A DNA stretch of 64,000 bases from Fremontodendron californicum (taxonomy: Eukaryota > Streptophyta > Magnoliopsida > Malvales > Malvaceae), in contig JAULJL010000035.1 in the NCBI GenBank assembly GCA_030761205.1, positions 15,479,001 through 15,543,000 on the forward strand, in the 5' to 3' direction. How positions within the stretch are numbered: the stretch's first letter is position 1; each line of letters begins with the position of its first letter. Under the pieces are notes generated by a model. It saw nothing but the letters and a program-made list of their open reading frames with translations, made no database searches and was not told the origin of the DNA. Shown in pieces: positions 48,515 through 58,573 of this stretch. A program made the translations under genes and the position numbers.

Positions 48515-49090
48515 TTATAGGCTTAAGACCCATTCCCCTCGATGATTTACTTGCTCTCTTGTAAAAACTTTTCGTAAGCGCACTTTATTATCTTTTGATT
48601 TTTCATAATCAAAAGAGATAATTCCATTTGAGAGCAACTGTCTAACGGTATTATGTCTTCGACGAATATGTCGAGATTTACCGTTATATAAACAACTCTG
48701 TGCCATACCAATTGCAGATTGGCTATCGCAATGTATACAAATTACAGGCACAAGTTTCGGCCAACTTGGAATATCTTCTAAACTTTCAAAGAAATTCCGC
48801 TTCATCTCCAGCTTTATCTAAAGCTTTAAATTTAGATTCTATAGTGGATCTATCAATACACGTTTGTTTAGAAGATTTCCAAAACACTGCAACTTCTCCA
48901 ATAATAAAGATAAATCCGTTAGTGGATTTAAAATCTTTAGTATTGAATATCCATTTTGCATCTGGATATCTTGTATAGTGCAGTCCATAATTTGAGGTGT
49001 ATCTTAAATATCTAAGTACCCTTACAATGGCCTTCAAGTATCCTTTCCAAGATTACTTATAAATCTACTCAGTTTGCTAACTGAATATGT
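48515..49090 (-). pseudogene. Copia reverse transcriptase tail and RNase H
   Basis: Minus strand, starting with DITYSVSKLSRFISNLGKD and LKAIVRVLRYLRYTSNYGL (C-terminal part of reverse transcriptase), then SKQTCIDRSTIESKFKALDK, ICIHCDSQSAIGMAQ and NGKSRHIRRRHNTVRQLL, a standard copia RNase H order, ending at about 48515. A frame change near 48790-48800 splits it. Upstream polymerase motifs, including the catalytic YVDD, are absent between here and the integrase piece. Confidence 0.9.
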
Positions 49091-49380
49091 TATGTCTTTA
49101 CATTCATTTACAACCTAATGGTTTGCTTCCAGGGTCCATGCTAGTCTTGGCACCATCAGGGATCACCGATCCCTTGGACAAGGTCTCATCCTCCTCTTCA
49201 CAACGGGGTAGTCATGGTAGCACAAAGGCATGCTGATACAATACCATGACACTCTTCCCCACTTACTATGTGGATACCCTCATTGGCTACATGATCACAC
49301 CAGAGTACCCTTGTTGCATAAAGTTGACATTTTTTCACATGTCCTTCTCTTGCCTTCAAGGACTAGGTAATGATCCCATC
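49091..49380 (-). other. Non-copia filler replacing the reverse transcriptase core
   Basis: Where approx. 1.5 kb of reverse transcriptase should be, only approx. 290 bp of sequence unlike copia pol is present, with a higher G+C content than the surroundings. The origin is unknown. Confidence 0.5.
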
Positions 49381-50130
49381 AAATGATGTACCGAACACAA
49401 TATTAAGTCCTATCATGACCTTTTAAGCCAGAGAAACCGATACCTTCGCAAGACACACCCATATTTTCGTGTATTTGTAGGAAGGTCTTTGACCCTTCCA
49501 TAATTCATATGGTGTCTTGTCTGATTTCTTGTGGGATATTTTATTTTAAATGTTATTAGCTATTGAAATAGCCTCCTCCCACAAGTTTTGAGATAACCCT
49601 GAACTAATCAACAAAGTATTCATAATATCTTTCAACGTTCGGTTCTTGCGTTCTGCAATACCGTTTTGTTGAGGTGAATAAGGAGTAGTGGTCTTATGGA
49701 TGATACCATATTCTGAATAGAATTCATTACACAATTAATTTTTCACCACCCCATCACTCATTATCTTGCTTAGTTGATTTTCGACCTCATTTTTAAAGAG
49801 CTTAAAACTTCCAAGGCCTCTTATTTGCTTCTTAGCAAATAGGCATAACAAAATCTTGTGCAATCATCAAATAAAAGTAATTCGATACTTTTTACCTCCT
49901 CTAGTTAGCACAAATTTTAAGTCACAAATATCAGTGTGAATTACATCTATAGGTTCACTACTTCTTTTTACCGAATAGAAATGAGCCTTAGCCAATTTGG
50001 ATTTCACACAAATTTCACATTTGTCTTTTTATCAATAAAATTTTTTGAAAATAAATCCAAATTGTTGATTCTTTGCAAGGTCTTGTAATTTACATGACCT
50101 AATCTACCATGCCATACGTTAGAGGATACC
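49380..50130 (-). pseudogene. Copia integrase remnant
   Basis: WHGRLGHVNYKTLQ (pre-integrase zinc-binding segment) near 50100-50060 leads into broken core sequence, then EYGIIHKTTTPYSPQQNGIA plus ERKNRTL at 49546-49734, which holds the catalytic Glu context of plant copia integrases. DKTPYELWKGQRPSYKYTKI follows near 49490-49430. Stops interrupt the frame several times. Confidence 0.85.
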
Positions 50131-50600
50131 ACAAAATAAACAGAAGAAATAATCTCATTACTATTCTTGTTCTTTGGCGCAACAACCATTACATTGAGTT
50201 TTAAAAGCTCATCACATAAATATCCTCTACCCACAAACATGCCACATTTAGTGAGTATAAATTTATCAAACTCAAATACCAGTCTGAACCCGTTCTTGCT
50301 CATTAGAGAGCCGAAAATCAAATTCTTACGAATTTCAGGAGCATGAACCACATTGTTCAAAGTTAGTTCTTTCCCGGAGGTCATCTTGAGAATCACCTTC
50401 CCATGGCCTTGTATTTTGCAGACCGAAGAGTTCCCCATATATAGTTGCTTATCAATAGCAGCTTCTTTATACTAGGAAAAACTCTTTCTATCAGCACAAA
50501 CGTGATAAGTGACACCGGTATCGACCCACCATGTATTAGGGTTTTCTACCATATTCACTTGTGACACAACAGAATCGAGCTCAATCTCATTATCATCAAC
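50130..50600 (-). pseudogene. Copia aspartic protease region
   Basis: NTWWVDTGVTYHVCADRKSF carries the Asp-Thr-Gly active-site triad of retroviral-type proteases (about 50475-50540). After a stop near 50472 the next frame (50438 down) shows IQGHGKVILKMTSGKELTLN, VVHAPEIRKNLI and FGSLMSKNGFRLVFE, the usual downstream half. Confidence 0.85.
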
Positions 50601-51453
50601 TAAGTTGGCTTGAGCTCCTTTCTTGTTCTGACGGCAGTCCTTTGCTCGATGATCGGGCTTGTTACATAAGAAATAAGTTCCCGTGAACTTCTTGAAATTC
50701 GTTCCCTTATAAGCTTGGGAAGCACTAGAACCAACAAATTTCCTCTTATTGGTCTGCTGCGAATGTTCTACAACATTTGCCTTGGCTTCCATGGTTTGAG
50801 CTTTAACCTTCTTTTCTAAACCACGGTTATCCTCTTCCATTCTTAACTGAATAATCAAGTTCTCTAATTTCATCTCCTTTCTCTTGTGCTTTAGATAGTT
50901 CTTGAAATCTTTCCACGAAGGTGGTAATTTTTCTATCAAAGTCGTCGTCTCCAATGATTCACTAAGAATCATTCTTTCGGCATCAATTTCATGGAGGATC
51001 AATTGATATTTTTGGACTTGGCTGATCACAGTTTTCAAGTCCACCATTTGAAATCTAGAAACCAGCCAACCACAAATTTCTTCGTGCCGGCATCCTCGGT
51101 TATGTATTTTCTCTCTAAGGACTCTCACAGCTCTCTCGCTGTCTTGATCGGGCTATACACGTTGTATAATGTGTTGTCCAATCCGTTGAGGATATAGTTC
51201 TTGCATAGGAAGTCTGAATGCTTCCATGCATCCACCGAAGCTACAACTATAGGATCAGTTTCTCCCTCGTTCAGAGTCGGGGCCTCCTCCCGTAAGAACC
51301 TGATTAGGTTCAGAGTGGTTAAATAGAACAGCATCTTATGCTGTCAACGTTTGAAGTCCAGACCACTGAACTTCTTAGGTTTCTCACATGTGTAACATTT
51401 GGTGGCATTGGCGCTACAGACGCACTCGTATTTACGGTAGACCGTTCTGCCAT
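50600..51453 (-). pseudogene. Copia gag (UBN2-type) with damaged zinc knuckle
   Basis: A probable start ATG at 51451-51453 opens MAERSTVNTSASVAPMPPNV. After a frameshift near 51350, MLFYLTTLNLIRFLREEAPT and DAWKHSDFLCKNYILNGLD continue to about 51128, where another break leads to FQMVDLKTVISQVQKYQLIL, LPPSWKDFKNYLKHKRKEM and the zinc knuckle. The knuckle reads YFLCNKPDHRAKDC: the first Cys of the C-x2-C-x4-H-x4-C motif is Tyr. Gag forms the particle that packages element RNA; this copy cannot be functional. Confidence 0.88.
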
Positions 51454-52328
51454 CTGTTATTTAGAATAAAATGATCAACTTTATATATATATATATATAT
51501 ATGCTGTCACTATATATATATATATGATATATCACAATATATTACTGAACAATATATATATATATATATATATATGATCATAAAAAATAATATATATATA
51601 TAATATCACAATATCACTAAACAAACAGTATATATATATATATATATATATATATCACAGTATAGTTACACCACAGCACAACCAATGCAACGAATCGATT
51701 TTAATAACCAAATAAAATCAAATTGCTTTCATAAATAGACTTCACAACAATATATATACCAAAAATATATATGTTCACACTAAATATATAACACAAATAT
51801 ATATTTGTTCACAATAAAACAGTAGCAATATATATTTATTCACTATTAATATATATATATTACAAACATATATATATATAATTACATATATTACTAACAA
51901 AATTACAAGCCCATAAGAAGTTAGGAAAATGCCTTAAAAAAAAAACTGTTTAAGCATTAATTCCACGTGCAAAGACTAACCTTACAAATTTCTCTCGCTG
52001 GAAAGTCATGACTTCAGCCAAGAGGTAGTTTAAAAAGCAAACAGTTCAACTTTGAGATTTGTTCCAACCGTATAAAAACCAAACCCTTAACAAAGTCAAG
52101 ATTCAAGAAGGATTAAAAATTGATTTCGTTTACGAAGATGGGTCTGCAGTAAACCGTGATCAAAACTTCTTTAATAATTGTTTTCAAAGATTTTCAGACC
52201 AACAAAACCAGGAACAGAGGAAGAACAGAAAAGCAAGCCGTTTTGTTTATGGTCTCAAATGGGATCATGACAAATCAATAGATTTATTAACAAACAGTAA
52301 TGAAACATAACCATAATCGTCTTAAGAT
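51454..52328 (-). other. Copia leader with multiple (TA)n tracts
   Basis: Between gag and the 5' LTR. TA arrays at about 51481-51500, 51513-51530, 51550-51580 and 51630-51655 are spaced by near-identical CACTATATAT/ATATCACA words, suggesting duplication of an AT microsatellite within the leader. No gene. Confidence 0.7.
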
Positions 52329-52420
52329 TGTTAGCAATATTGTATGCACTTAGTGATTATTCTATTACTAATTAAACATTTAAAAATAAAAAGAACAGAA
52401 TATATAAATCCGGTATATCA

Positions 52421-52451
<31 letters not shown>

Positions 52452-52891
52452 GAATACGAGTATACGAACACTCACAATTTCGGTAGAATCAGAAATAATA
52501 ATATCGAGTCAAAGTTGGACCTCTGACCTTAAGACGATTATTGCCTATCTTTACGGTACTTACAGTCTATTACAATTCGTCTCTCAGGCCTCCTCGATAA
52601 CATTGCAAATGAGAACACACTCGGATGCAACACAGTGAACCAGAAAAAAGATGTTGGTCTCTCTCACGCAAAGAAGAAAACATTTTGGAATTATTTCAAT
52701 TTTTTTTAAACAGATACAGGTCTCTGGAATAAATAAGAAATCAGAAGCCTGTTCGGACAAGACATAACTGTTGGAAAAAATCGTTCGGTTAAAAGTTGTG
52801 ACATTAGAAAAAAAAACCAAACGATTTGATCTGATCCGAACAGACATATTTCAATCAGATAAAGACATTCAATAATAATTGATATCAAAAA
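52329..52891 (-). repeat. 5' LTR of the copia element
   Basis: Homologous to 47348-47907 over its length; the outer end is degraded (GATATC followed by an A-run where GATATCCAACA is expected). Confidence 0.82.
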
Positions 52892-52961
52892 AAAAAATCA
52901 TAAAGATATGGTTGTCTTGGCGAAAAAAAAAATAAATTATTTAAAAGAAATCTGAAACCAC

Positions 52962-53115
52962 TCAAATAATACAGACTCTCGATATTGTCACTCTTATAAG
53001 ATCATCGTATAATAAACTAACTAAAGCATCCGGCGGATTATAAAGTTTAGTAACTTCAAAACTCCTGGCATGTGTCCAATTCGCCAAAAAATCAGCACAA
53101 CAATCCGCCAAATTT
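52962..53115 (-). pseudogene. LINE-type RNase H, C-terminal tail
   Basis: The minus strand reads ADCCADFLANWTHARSF then VTKLYNPPDALVSLLYDDLI and RVTISRVCII to a stop at 52962-52964. This is the C-terminus of plant LINE-encoded RNase H (CADFLANLG..., PPDALVSLL.DDL pattern, from memory). It is cut off upstream by the MITE at 53117 and downstream by the copia LTR. It belongs to a different LINE family from the copies at 21770 and 55850. Confidence 0.75.
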
Positions 53116-53116
53116 G

Positions 53117-53430
53117 TGGACCTGCTCATGGTCGGGACGGGCTGCGGCGCTATTTTTCTTCATTTTTTATCCAAGCTTGGTCATGAATTAGTTCGGATCA
53201 ATTTGTTGGCCTATTTTACTGTTTAAATAATATTTAAAAGTTTTAAAAAATTAGTTTTTATATTAGTATTTATATATTTTTATAATTAAATTTAAATAAA
53301 AAATAATTTTTTATTATATAAATAGTAATTCGTGTCGAATCAATTCAAAAAAAAAAAACTTTATCTAGATCCGAATCAATACAAGTCGGACCTATCGGGC
53401 CAGGCAGACTATCTAACCCTTGAACAGGAA
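53117..53430. mobile_element. hAT-type MITE, copy f
   Basis: It begins TGGACCTGCTCATGG; the right end, in reverse complement, has CCTGTTCAAGGG. GC-rich arms (GTCGGGACGGGCTGCGG; CGGGCCAGG) surround the family's AT core (TATAATTAAATTTAAATAAA, shared with copy e). TSD not found. Confidence 0.65.
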
Positions 53431-53509
53431 TGAACGAAAAAACAATATTGATTCCTGTTCATCAACTGTTTATAGTCCAAAATCACCTAATACAAGGGTT
53501 CTTTTCAAG

Positions 53510-54095
53510 ATAGTCAGTACCGTACCGATGGGCGTACCATTTTTATTCTGGTATTGGTACGTACCGGTACCGGTATGTTTCGGCGTACCTTTTCGGGTTT
53601 ACTGGCATTTTTCACATGTTTTTTCATATATCTATATGTATAGCCTATTTTCAAGTTTTTTTAATAAAATATATATTATATACACATGCAAATATACATC
53701 CATTACATGCATATATATATTTTATACAAATAGGTAAAATAAATATTAAAATGTTAAAAAAATATAGTAAATTATTATTAATTATGTTCAATAGCCTAAT
53801 TTAATGAACATATATAATTTTAAATATAATTATGAAAAAAAAATATATCATGACACAAAAAATGTTGAAATTGATTTAAAAATTCAAAAAAGTGAATTTT
53901 TAAATAAAAAACTTCAAAAAAATCAAAATCTTGTATTAACTTGTACAGATCGGTATTGACCGGTACAGGCTGGTACGACCGATACGGGCCGATACAAAAA
54001 CCGAAACGGTAATAGACTGGTACCGTTTCGATTTACCTTAAAAACGGCAAACACCAGTCGGTACCGGTACGATACCGATAAAACTCGTTCTTTTT
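53510..54095. mobile_element. MITE-like element with GGTACCGGTACC-rich ends
   Basis: The left part (CGTACCGATGGGCGTACC, GGTACGTACCGGTACCGG) and right part (GGTACGACCGATACGGGCC, GTCGGTACCGGTACGATACC) are mutually complementary, around an AT-rich core. The exact borders and TSD were not resolved. The 105-codon frame through it is not credible. Confidence 0.55.
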
Positions 54096-54245
54096 CATGC
54101 AAAAGCTGTAAAAACTTACTAACAAGTAAAAGTGAATCAAATTCAATTATTATCTTCCGAAATTCTTGCTTCCGAGCTAATTTGATTTTTAGAACAAACT
54201 ATAAATCTAACATCCTTTTAAGAGAGTTTATATAACAATTGGTTG

Positions 54246-54502
54246 CATAGTTCTAAATTACGATCATGGATTTTGTCACGAACGCGGTTGAGGATGTTGC
54301 GAGTGTTACGTAACATGCCGCGATTGTCACGGACGTGAATTAATAATGTTTCAAGAAATTATTTTTTTTTTGCTAAGCTAATGTTTCAATAAATTTGATA
54401 GTGTCACGGGCGTTACGTAATGGATAAAATGTGATGCAAAAGTTTTAATTTCCATTACGTCGTGACCATTGCGTTACATAATGGCTGCATTTTAAAACTA
54501 TG
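54246..54502. mobile_element. MITE with CATAGTT(C/T)TAAA ends and 8-bp TSD
   Basis: The element is 257 bp, with termini CATAGTTCTAAAT and (reverse complement) CATAGTTTTAAAA. A perfect TSD ATTGGTTG lies at 54238-54245 and 54503-54510. Internal words GTTACGTAAC and GTCACGG repeat in both halves. The 8-bp TSD suggests hAT mobilisation. A degenerate second copy sits at 46284-46451. Confidence 0.82.
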
Positions 54503-54639
54503 ATTGGTTGTGAAAAATGATACCACATACATCAATGTGACAATATATACATAAATCATAAAGAGAAACTATAGAAGCCTAGTTTCTCTAAACTTGTTTT
54601 GCTGCTTCATTTGCTGTCTGTCAAAAACTAGTAGTAGCT

Positions 54640-54954
54640 TTAGCTTGACCCCGAAGATGATTGCTGCGAAAACGAAAACGAAATTTCTGCTTCCAAAGGA
54701 GGAATATTGGATGGTTTTCGATTAGTGTTGTTGCCGAACAAATATCGAAGCTCTTTGAGAATATCTTGGGAAAGCTCAATGACAAAGCGAACAGTGAAGT
54801 AAGCTAAGATGCCATTGAGAATAATGAAAATGGCGCCTGTTGATGAAGGGTAATTTGCTTCCTTGTTGAAATATCCGACTGCATAGTTCACCCTATAGAG
54901 TGCCAATCCATGGATGATAACTTCGTCAGCTGGTAGAATTTCAGGGTTTTCCAT
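54640..54954 (-). CDS. Small membrane-protein-like ORF of unknown function (104 aa)
   Basis: An uninterrupted 104-codon frame starts MENPEILPADEVIIHGLALY, in a good plant initiation context (CAACATGGAA). It has one convincing hydrophobic segment, about residues 41-62 (AIFIILNGILAYFTVRFVIE), preceded by a weaker one (about 12-24), and a Ser/Gln-rich tail ending SQQSSSGSS. It is clearly homologous to the first approx. 85 residues of the ORF at 57581-58204: shared MEN-EIL, V-IH--ALY-VNY, a hydrophobic stretch with G-(Y/F)F, and L-DI--E-RY. I recognise no known family. Conservation of the start and spacing between two diverged copies suggests a real, once-selected gene. No intron is evident. Whether it is transcribed cannot be told. 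Confidence 0.5.
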   Translation of the reverse strand: MENPEILPADEVIIHGLALYRVNYAVGYFNKEANYPSSTGAIFIILNGILAYFTVRFVIELSQDILKELRYLFGNNTNRKPSNIPPLEAEISFSFSQQSSSGSS

Positions 54955-55845
54955 GTTGACAAGTTAATTTTTGGAAAATTACTGGTTAACAATTTCCAAT
55001 TACTAATTGTATTTTATTTTTATCTTTATAATGGTTGATTTAGTGTTTCTAGGAGCCCATCTTCAATGTTAGTCTATGTTGTTTAAGATTCCTAGGTGAA
55101 GTATTTAAAAGGATTTTCTATGTTCATGTATTATACGAAGATGTATCCAAAATGGATAAAGATGGTGTTCATCAATTAAAAAAAATATATTTATTATTTC
55201 ATTTTCAGATGATTAATGTACATTGAAATTAATTTATGATTAAAATTTTAGTGCAATGAATTAAATAGAGAGTTGATGAAAATTGATTTAGAAGAGTAAG
55301 TATATAAGTTTATGGTGAATTTTCAATTTTTGTGTGCTGAAATATCATCTTTTTGTTAGTTTTCACTTCTTATATCATTATAATAGAATTTTCAAATTCC
55401 ATGGTTGTGATCAAAAATAAATATTGAGATTTTTTCGTGATGTGTTAAGGCAGATTTATACACAGAAAGATGGATTATTTATTTAAATCCTGATGGGAAA
55501 AGCTTTTGGAGGTTTTTTTTTTTTTTTTTTAATTAACGTCTTGGATTAGGAAAACAAGAATTGTTAAACTCGAAGGGCTACGCCCAATTATAATCTTTTA
55601 AAATTTAGAACTAGGTTGATTTGTTGCTTTTTGAGTTGAGAAATTTTTTTTTTTTTTTGGCATTTTCTACTGTTTTAAATAAGAGAGATTTTATTTTACA
55701 ATTTAAAATTAAAAAGAAAAAAGAAAAAAGAAAAATAAATCCTTACAACTTAAATCTAAAATTTCTACTCAAATGGTCACATTCCATTCTATCCTATCTG
55801 TTGATATTATTAGTCCTTCATATTTTATATATGCTACTATATTGT
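54955..55845. other. Gene-free AT-rich DNA
   Basis: Upstream (in minus orientation) region of the 104-aa ORF. No gene or structured repeat; a T-run at 55514-55531. Confidence 0.6.
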
Positions 55846-56079
55846 TATTTTTTTTGTTTTGTTAAGTCAATAGATTTTATTAATGAAACGGGCATTACAA
55901 CAAGATAACACATCTCTCCTAATAAGGACCAAAAAAATAACCAAGCCCCAAACATGTGTAAATACAAATCATAATCCGAACAGCAATCCCAGTTATCAAC
56001 AGTACCCATACCTCCTCCGCAATCAAAACAGTCAGACACCTACAAAGGTTTCAAATACAACTCAATCTTACCAACATGC

Positions 56080-56490
56080 TATAAACATTTCAGTTTTGTC
56101 AACTCCAGATTTAGCTAAAGAATCCGCAATGTAATTTGATTTTCTTAGAACATTTATAAAACTCACCTCCCCAATTAAAGCCTTCATAGACTTCCATGTT
56201 GATAAATGAATCCCAACATCGCCATGGTCGATTATCTTCGATCAGGCACCAGTTAATGACAATAACCGAATCAGATTCAATAAATAAGCTAACTTTGTTT
56301 TTTCACTCAGTCTGTAAAAAACCTTCACCACAACTTGTTGGGTGCGGCTTCCCTCTGGAAGAGATCTATTTATCTTAAATTTGATGCATCCAGGGGAGGG
56401 AGGGGACCACCAAGTAATAGGCCTACAGAGAAAAGGCCAACAACAATAAATAAAAAAAAGTTCTCTTGGACACGACCACACCACACATTC
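56080..56490 (-). pseudogene. LINE RNase H remnant
   Basis: In changing frames: WSPPSPGCIKFKINRSLPEG (the Asp of the usual DGS is Asn, so the first catalytic residue is lost), FIESDSVIVINWCLIEDNRP plus WRCWDSF (second Asp present) and SFINVLRKSNYIADSLAKSG (last Asp present). At least two frameshifts. Inactive. Confidence 0.8.
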
Positions 56491-56589
56491 GAAACTTGCC
56501 AGACCATCATCAATGACTCCCAGCTAACTAAGAACCCTTATTTTAACAATGGATATAAGTTCCTCAATTGACCATTTTCCCCATCAAAC

Positions 56590-56718
56590 ACCGTTTCATT
56601 CCTTGAAGCCAAATGGACCATATGGCTGCAACTCAAGGGAATATCCACCAAACCTCTTCCCAATTTCAACTTTTGTAGAGTTTCCTAATCCCCATATATT
56701 CCAGGAAGCAATTCTCAT
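56590..56718 (-). pseudogene. LINE ORF2 start fused to zf-RVT end by deletion
   Basis: From the ATG at 56716-56718, MRIASWNIWGLGN is the characteristic beginning of the plant LINE endonuclease domain. Within about 15-20 codons the sequence changes to HLASRNETVFDGENG, the end of the zf-RVT region (compare LWLTRNDSIFNGKGW in the LINE at 21770). The junction is a deletion breakpoint. Confidence 0.75.
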
Positions 56719-56937
56719 CCTTTACAAATAAATTAAATCTCTTCCAAGTGAATTAATCAAATCGTAATATTCACCAACTTTGTCCTCAAAATTGGCACTA
56801 ATCCAATCAATTCCCAACCCAGACCGAACCCGAGAGCAAAATTATAATCCAAACCGGAACCGAAATAAAAAATTTGAGAGGAGAGATGTTACCGATCCCA
56901 CTTCTCCAGAAAAATAAGATCTTCTAAAATGTCCTTC

Positions 56938-57320
56938 TCATCTCCTTTTGCTGATAAACCGAGTAATTTGCCAATTTTCCGCCTTTTCTTCATATAACAT
57001 CCTTCTCATATTGCGAAAATCCCCATATGATAGTGAATCATTTGCAACCTTGCTTCCCGAATGCTTCCTGATTTGTAGCTTCTTTAACTTGTGTTTTTTC
57101 CTTCCTTTACTTTTACCCTTCAGCTTTGATAAATCTCTCCTAACTTTCTCCTCCAACTCATCCAAACTCTTTTCAGTTTGGTCTTAACGTTAAAAGAGCA
57201 ACTTTAACAGAAGATTCTTGGTTTTCTGAGACCAATTCATCAGACCCACATGGGCCGTTCTTATTAAAACTAGTATCTCCCACAAGTCCACTCACATCTT
57301 GATGACCCACATTCTAATAT
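56938..57320 (-). pseudogene. LINE ORF1 C-terminal remnant
   Basis: The minus strand shows GPCGSDELVSENQESSVKVA in one frame, then, after a stop and frame change near 57185, a Lys/Arg-rich stretch LSKLKGKSKGRKKHKLKKLQ and a segment with SLSYGDFRNMRRML. Plant LINE ORF1 proteins often end with a basic linker and an S-(I/L)-S-x-(G/S)-D-(I/F) motif, from memory. Position directly upstream of the ORF2 start supports the call. Confidence 0.55.
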
Positions 57321-57330
57321 ATTTGTTATT

Positions 57331-57580
57331 TATGATGCCAAACTTTTCTTTTTCAAGGATATGAACCGCACAATTAAATTATCTTTTTTTCTTATCTTCT
57401 GAAAAAAATAATATGATTTTTTTATAATCCGATCAGGAGTATTTTAGAACGCAAATCCTCTGCCCCTTAATCTTGCCTCTATCCCTGTCCCGCCTATGAA
57501 AATGTACCACGTGTTTTTTTTTTTATAGTCTTAAGTCTTGTTTGATTTCAAGGCTTTAATTCATTTTTTTAATTTTTTAA
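57331..57580. other. No gene; AT-rich spacer
   Basis: Lies between the LINE and the end of the chimeric ORF; no structured element recognised. Confidence 0.5.
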
Positions 57581-58204
57581 TTAAAAAATTAGAAAACTAA
57601 TATTACAAAAAATAAATATAATATTATAATATAATATATGCATTGAAAAATATAATTCATTTACTTTCTGTGGTTGTGGTAGTGGTTCATCTCTCATGTT
57701 GAACTGTTGTGAGTTGGCTGTCATATTGGAGATGAGAATTCTAGCAGTTTCGGGAGTTTTATCAACTAGTGCTCCCCAACTTGCTGCATCTATCATGCGT
57801 CTCTCCATGGACAAGAGACATTCATAGAAATATTGGATGAGCAGTTGTTCACTTATCTGATGATGTGGACATGATGCACAAAGTTTCTTGAACCTCTCCC
57901 AATATTCATACAAGGATTCTTCGTTGTATTGCCAAATCCCACATATTTTCTTTCTAGGGGAGAAACGGATGGCATATCGAACTTCGTTGAAGATATCTTT
58001 GAGAAGTTGAACAACAAAGCTAGCCAAGAAATAGCCATGGATGGCATAGAAAATACCAAAGATAGTTTCTACTACTGGTGAAGGGTTTTCATAGTTGGAA
58101 AAGGTGATGAAATGTTGAAGACTTTCATGTTCATAATTTACCAAGTAGAGTGCCATTGCATGGATCACAACTTTGCTTGCTTGTAGAATTTCATGGTTTT
58201 CCAT
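57581..58204 (-). CDS. Chimeric ORF: small-membrane-protein paralogue joined in frame to retrotransposon gag (207 aa)
   Basis: One open frame of 207 codons starts MENHEILQASKVVIHAMALY in the context CAAGCCATGGAA behind a pyrimidine-rich leader. Residues 1 to about 86 are a diverged paralogue of the 104-aa ORF at 54640, with a hydrophobic segment around 45-68. From about residue 88 the sequence becomes ICGIWQYNEESLYEYWERFK, then CPHHQISEQLLIQYFYE and IDAASWGALVDKTPETARIL with ISNMTANSQQF (to about residue 172), which is the core of Ty3/gypsy gag (retrotrans_gag type). The last approx. 25 codons, AT-rich, encode an Ile/Phe-rich tail that may be accidental. No stop or frameshift disturbs the junction near 57945-57955. 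It may be an expressed fusion or a chance join; gag normally self-assembles, so the fusion would put an assembly-type domain behind a membrane segment (inference). Confidence 0.55.
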   Translation of the reverse strand: MENHEILQASKVVIHAMALYLVNYEHESLQHFITFSNYENPSPVVETIFGIFYAIHGYFLASFVVQLLKDIFNEVRYAIRFSPRKKICGIWQYNEESLYEYWERFKKLCASCPHHQISEQLLIQYFYECLLSMERRMIDAASWGALVDKTPETARILISNMTANSQQFNMRDEPLPQPQKVNELYFSMHILYYNIIFIFCNISFLIF

Positions 58205-58573
58205 GGCTTGTGAGAAAGGGAAAAAGAAGAGTGAATAATGTGAAGGGAATACAGGGATTTTTTTTGTTTAATGTTCTAATTATCAAAAAAATTGGGAATA
58301 TTGTCAATAGTCAATAGATATAGACACCAAGCAAGAAGGAAGTAAGATATTTTTGAGTTTTAAAGCCACCAAATCTATAACGTCTATAACATACTATCCT
58401 ATATTCAATCTAATGCTTTGATCGTGGAAATTGAAGTTACAATTTTTTGGCAGCTTAGCAATGGTATTAATCATGTCTTTAAGGGTTTTTTGGGTAATTG
58501 AGGTATTTTAAGGGTTTTTTGGGTAATTGGGGTATTATTGGGTAACTTAGCAAAAGGTTTTAATTAAAAAATA
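58205..58573. other. Upstream region of the chimeric ORF
   Basis: No gene. A duplicated 17-mer, TTTAAGGGTTTTTTGGGTAATTG-like, sits at 58480-58530. A 26-bp word at 58294-58319 recurs at 60191-60216. Confidence 0.5.

Larger units (their letters stand above)
47348..52891 (-). mobile_element. Ty1/copia LTR retrotransposon, decayed
   Basis: LTRs at 47348-47907 and 52329-about 52891 flank minus-strand pieces of gag, protease, integrase and RNase H. In element orientation the LTR starts TGTTGGATATCAAT and ends GCCAACA/GCTAACA, and the polypurine tract TCATGTGGGGGAT sits at 47908-47920. The reverse transcriptase core is missing and many frameshifts occur. The two LTRs differ at roughly one position in ten by eye, so the element is much older than the LARD-like one. 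The outer border near 52891 is blurred by an A-run, and flanking AAAAA on both sides is only a possible TSD. I could not recognise a primer site at the 5' LTR. Confidence 0.9.
55847..57330 (-). mobile_element. L1-like LINE with large internal deletion
   Basis: In minus orientation: the tail of ORF1, the start of ORF2 (endonuclease), an abrupt jump to the end of zf-RVT, RNase H, and a 3' UTR ending in an A-rich tail (T-rich at 55847-55860 on the plus strand). About 2.5-3 kb of endonuclease and reverse transcriptase is missing. Its RNase H is similar to, but distinct from, that at 24055-24597. It sits between the two related small ORFs. Confidence 0.75.

Noticed and set aside
53420..53737. 105-codon frame
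   Set aside because: Covers a GTACC-rich MITE end; composition reflects repeats.
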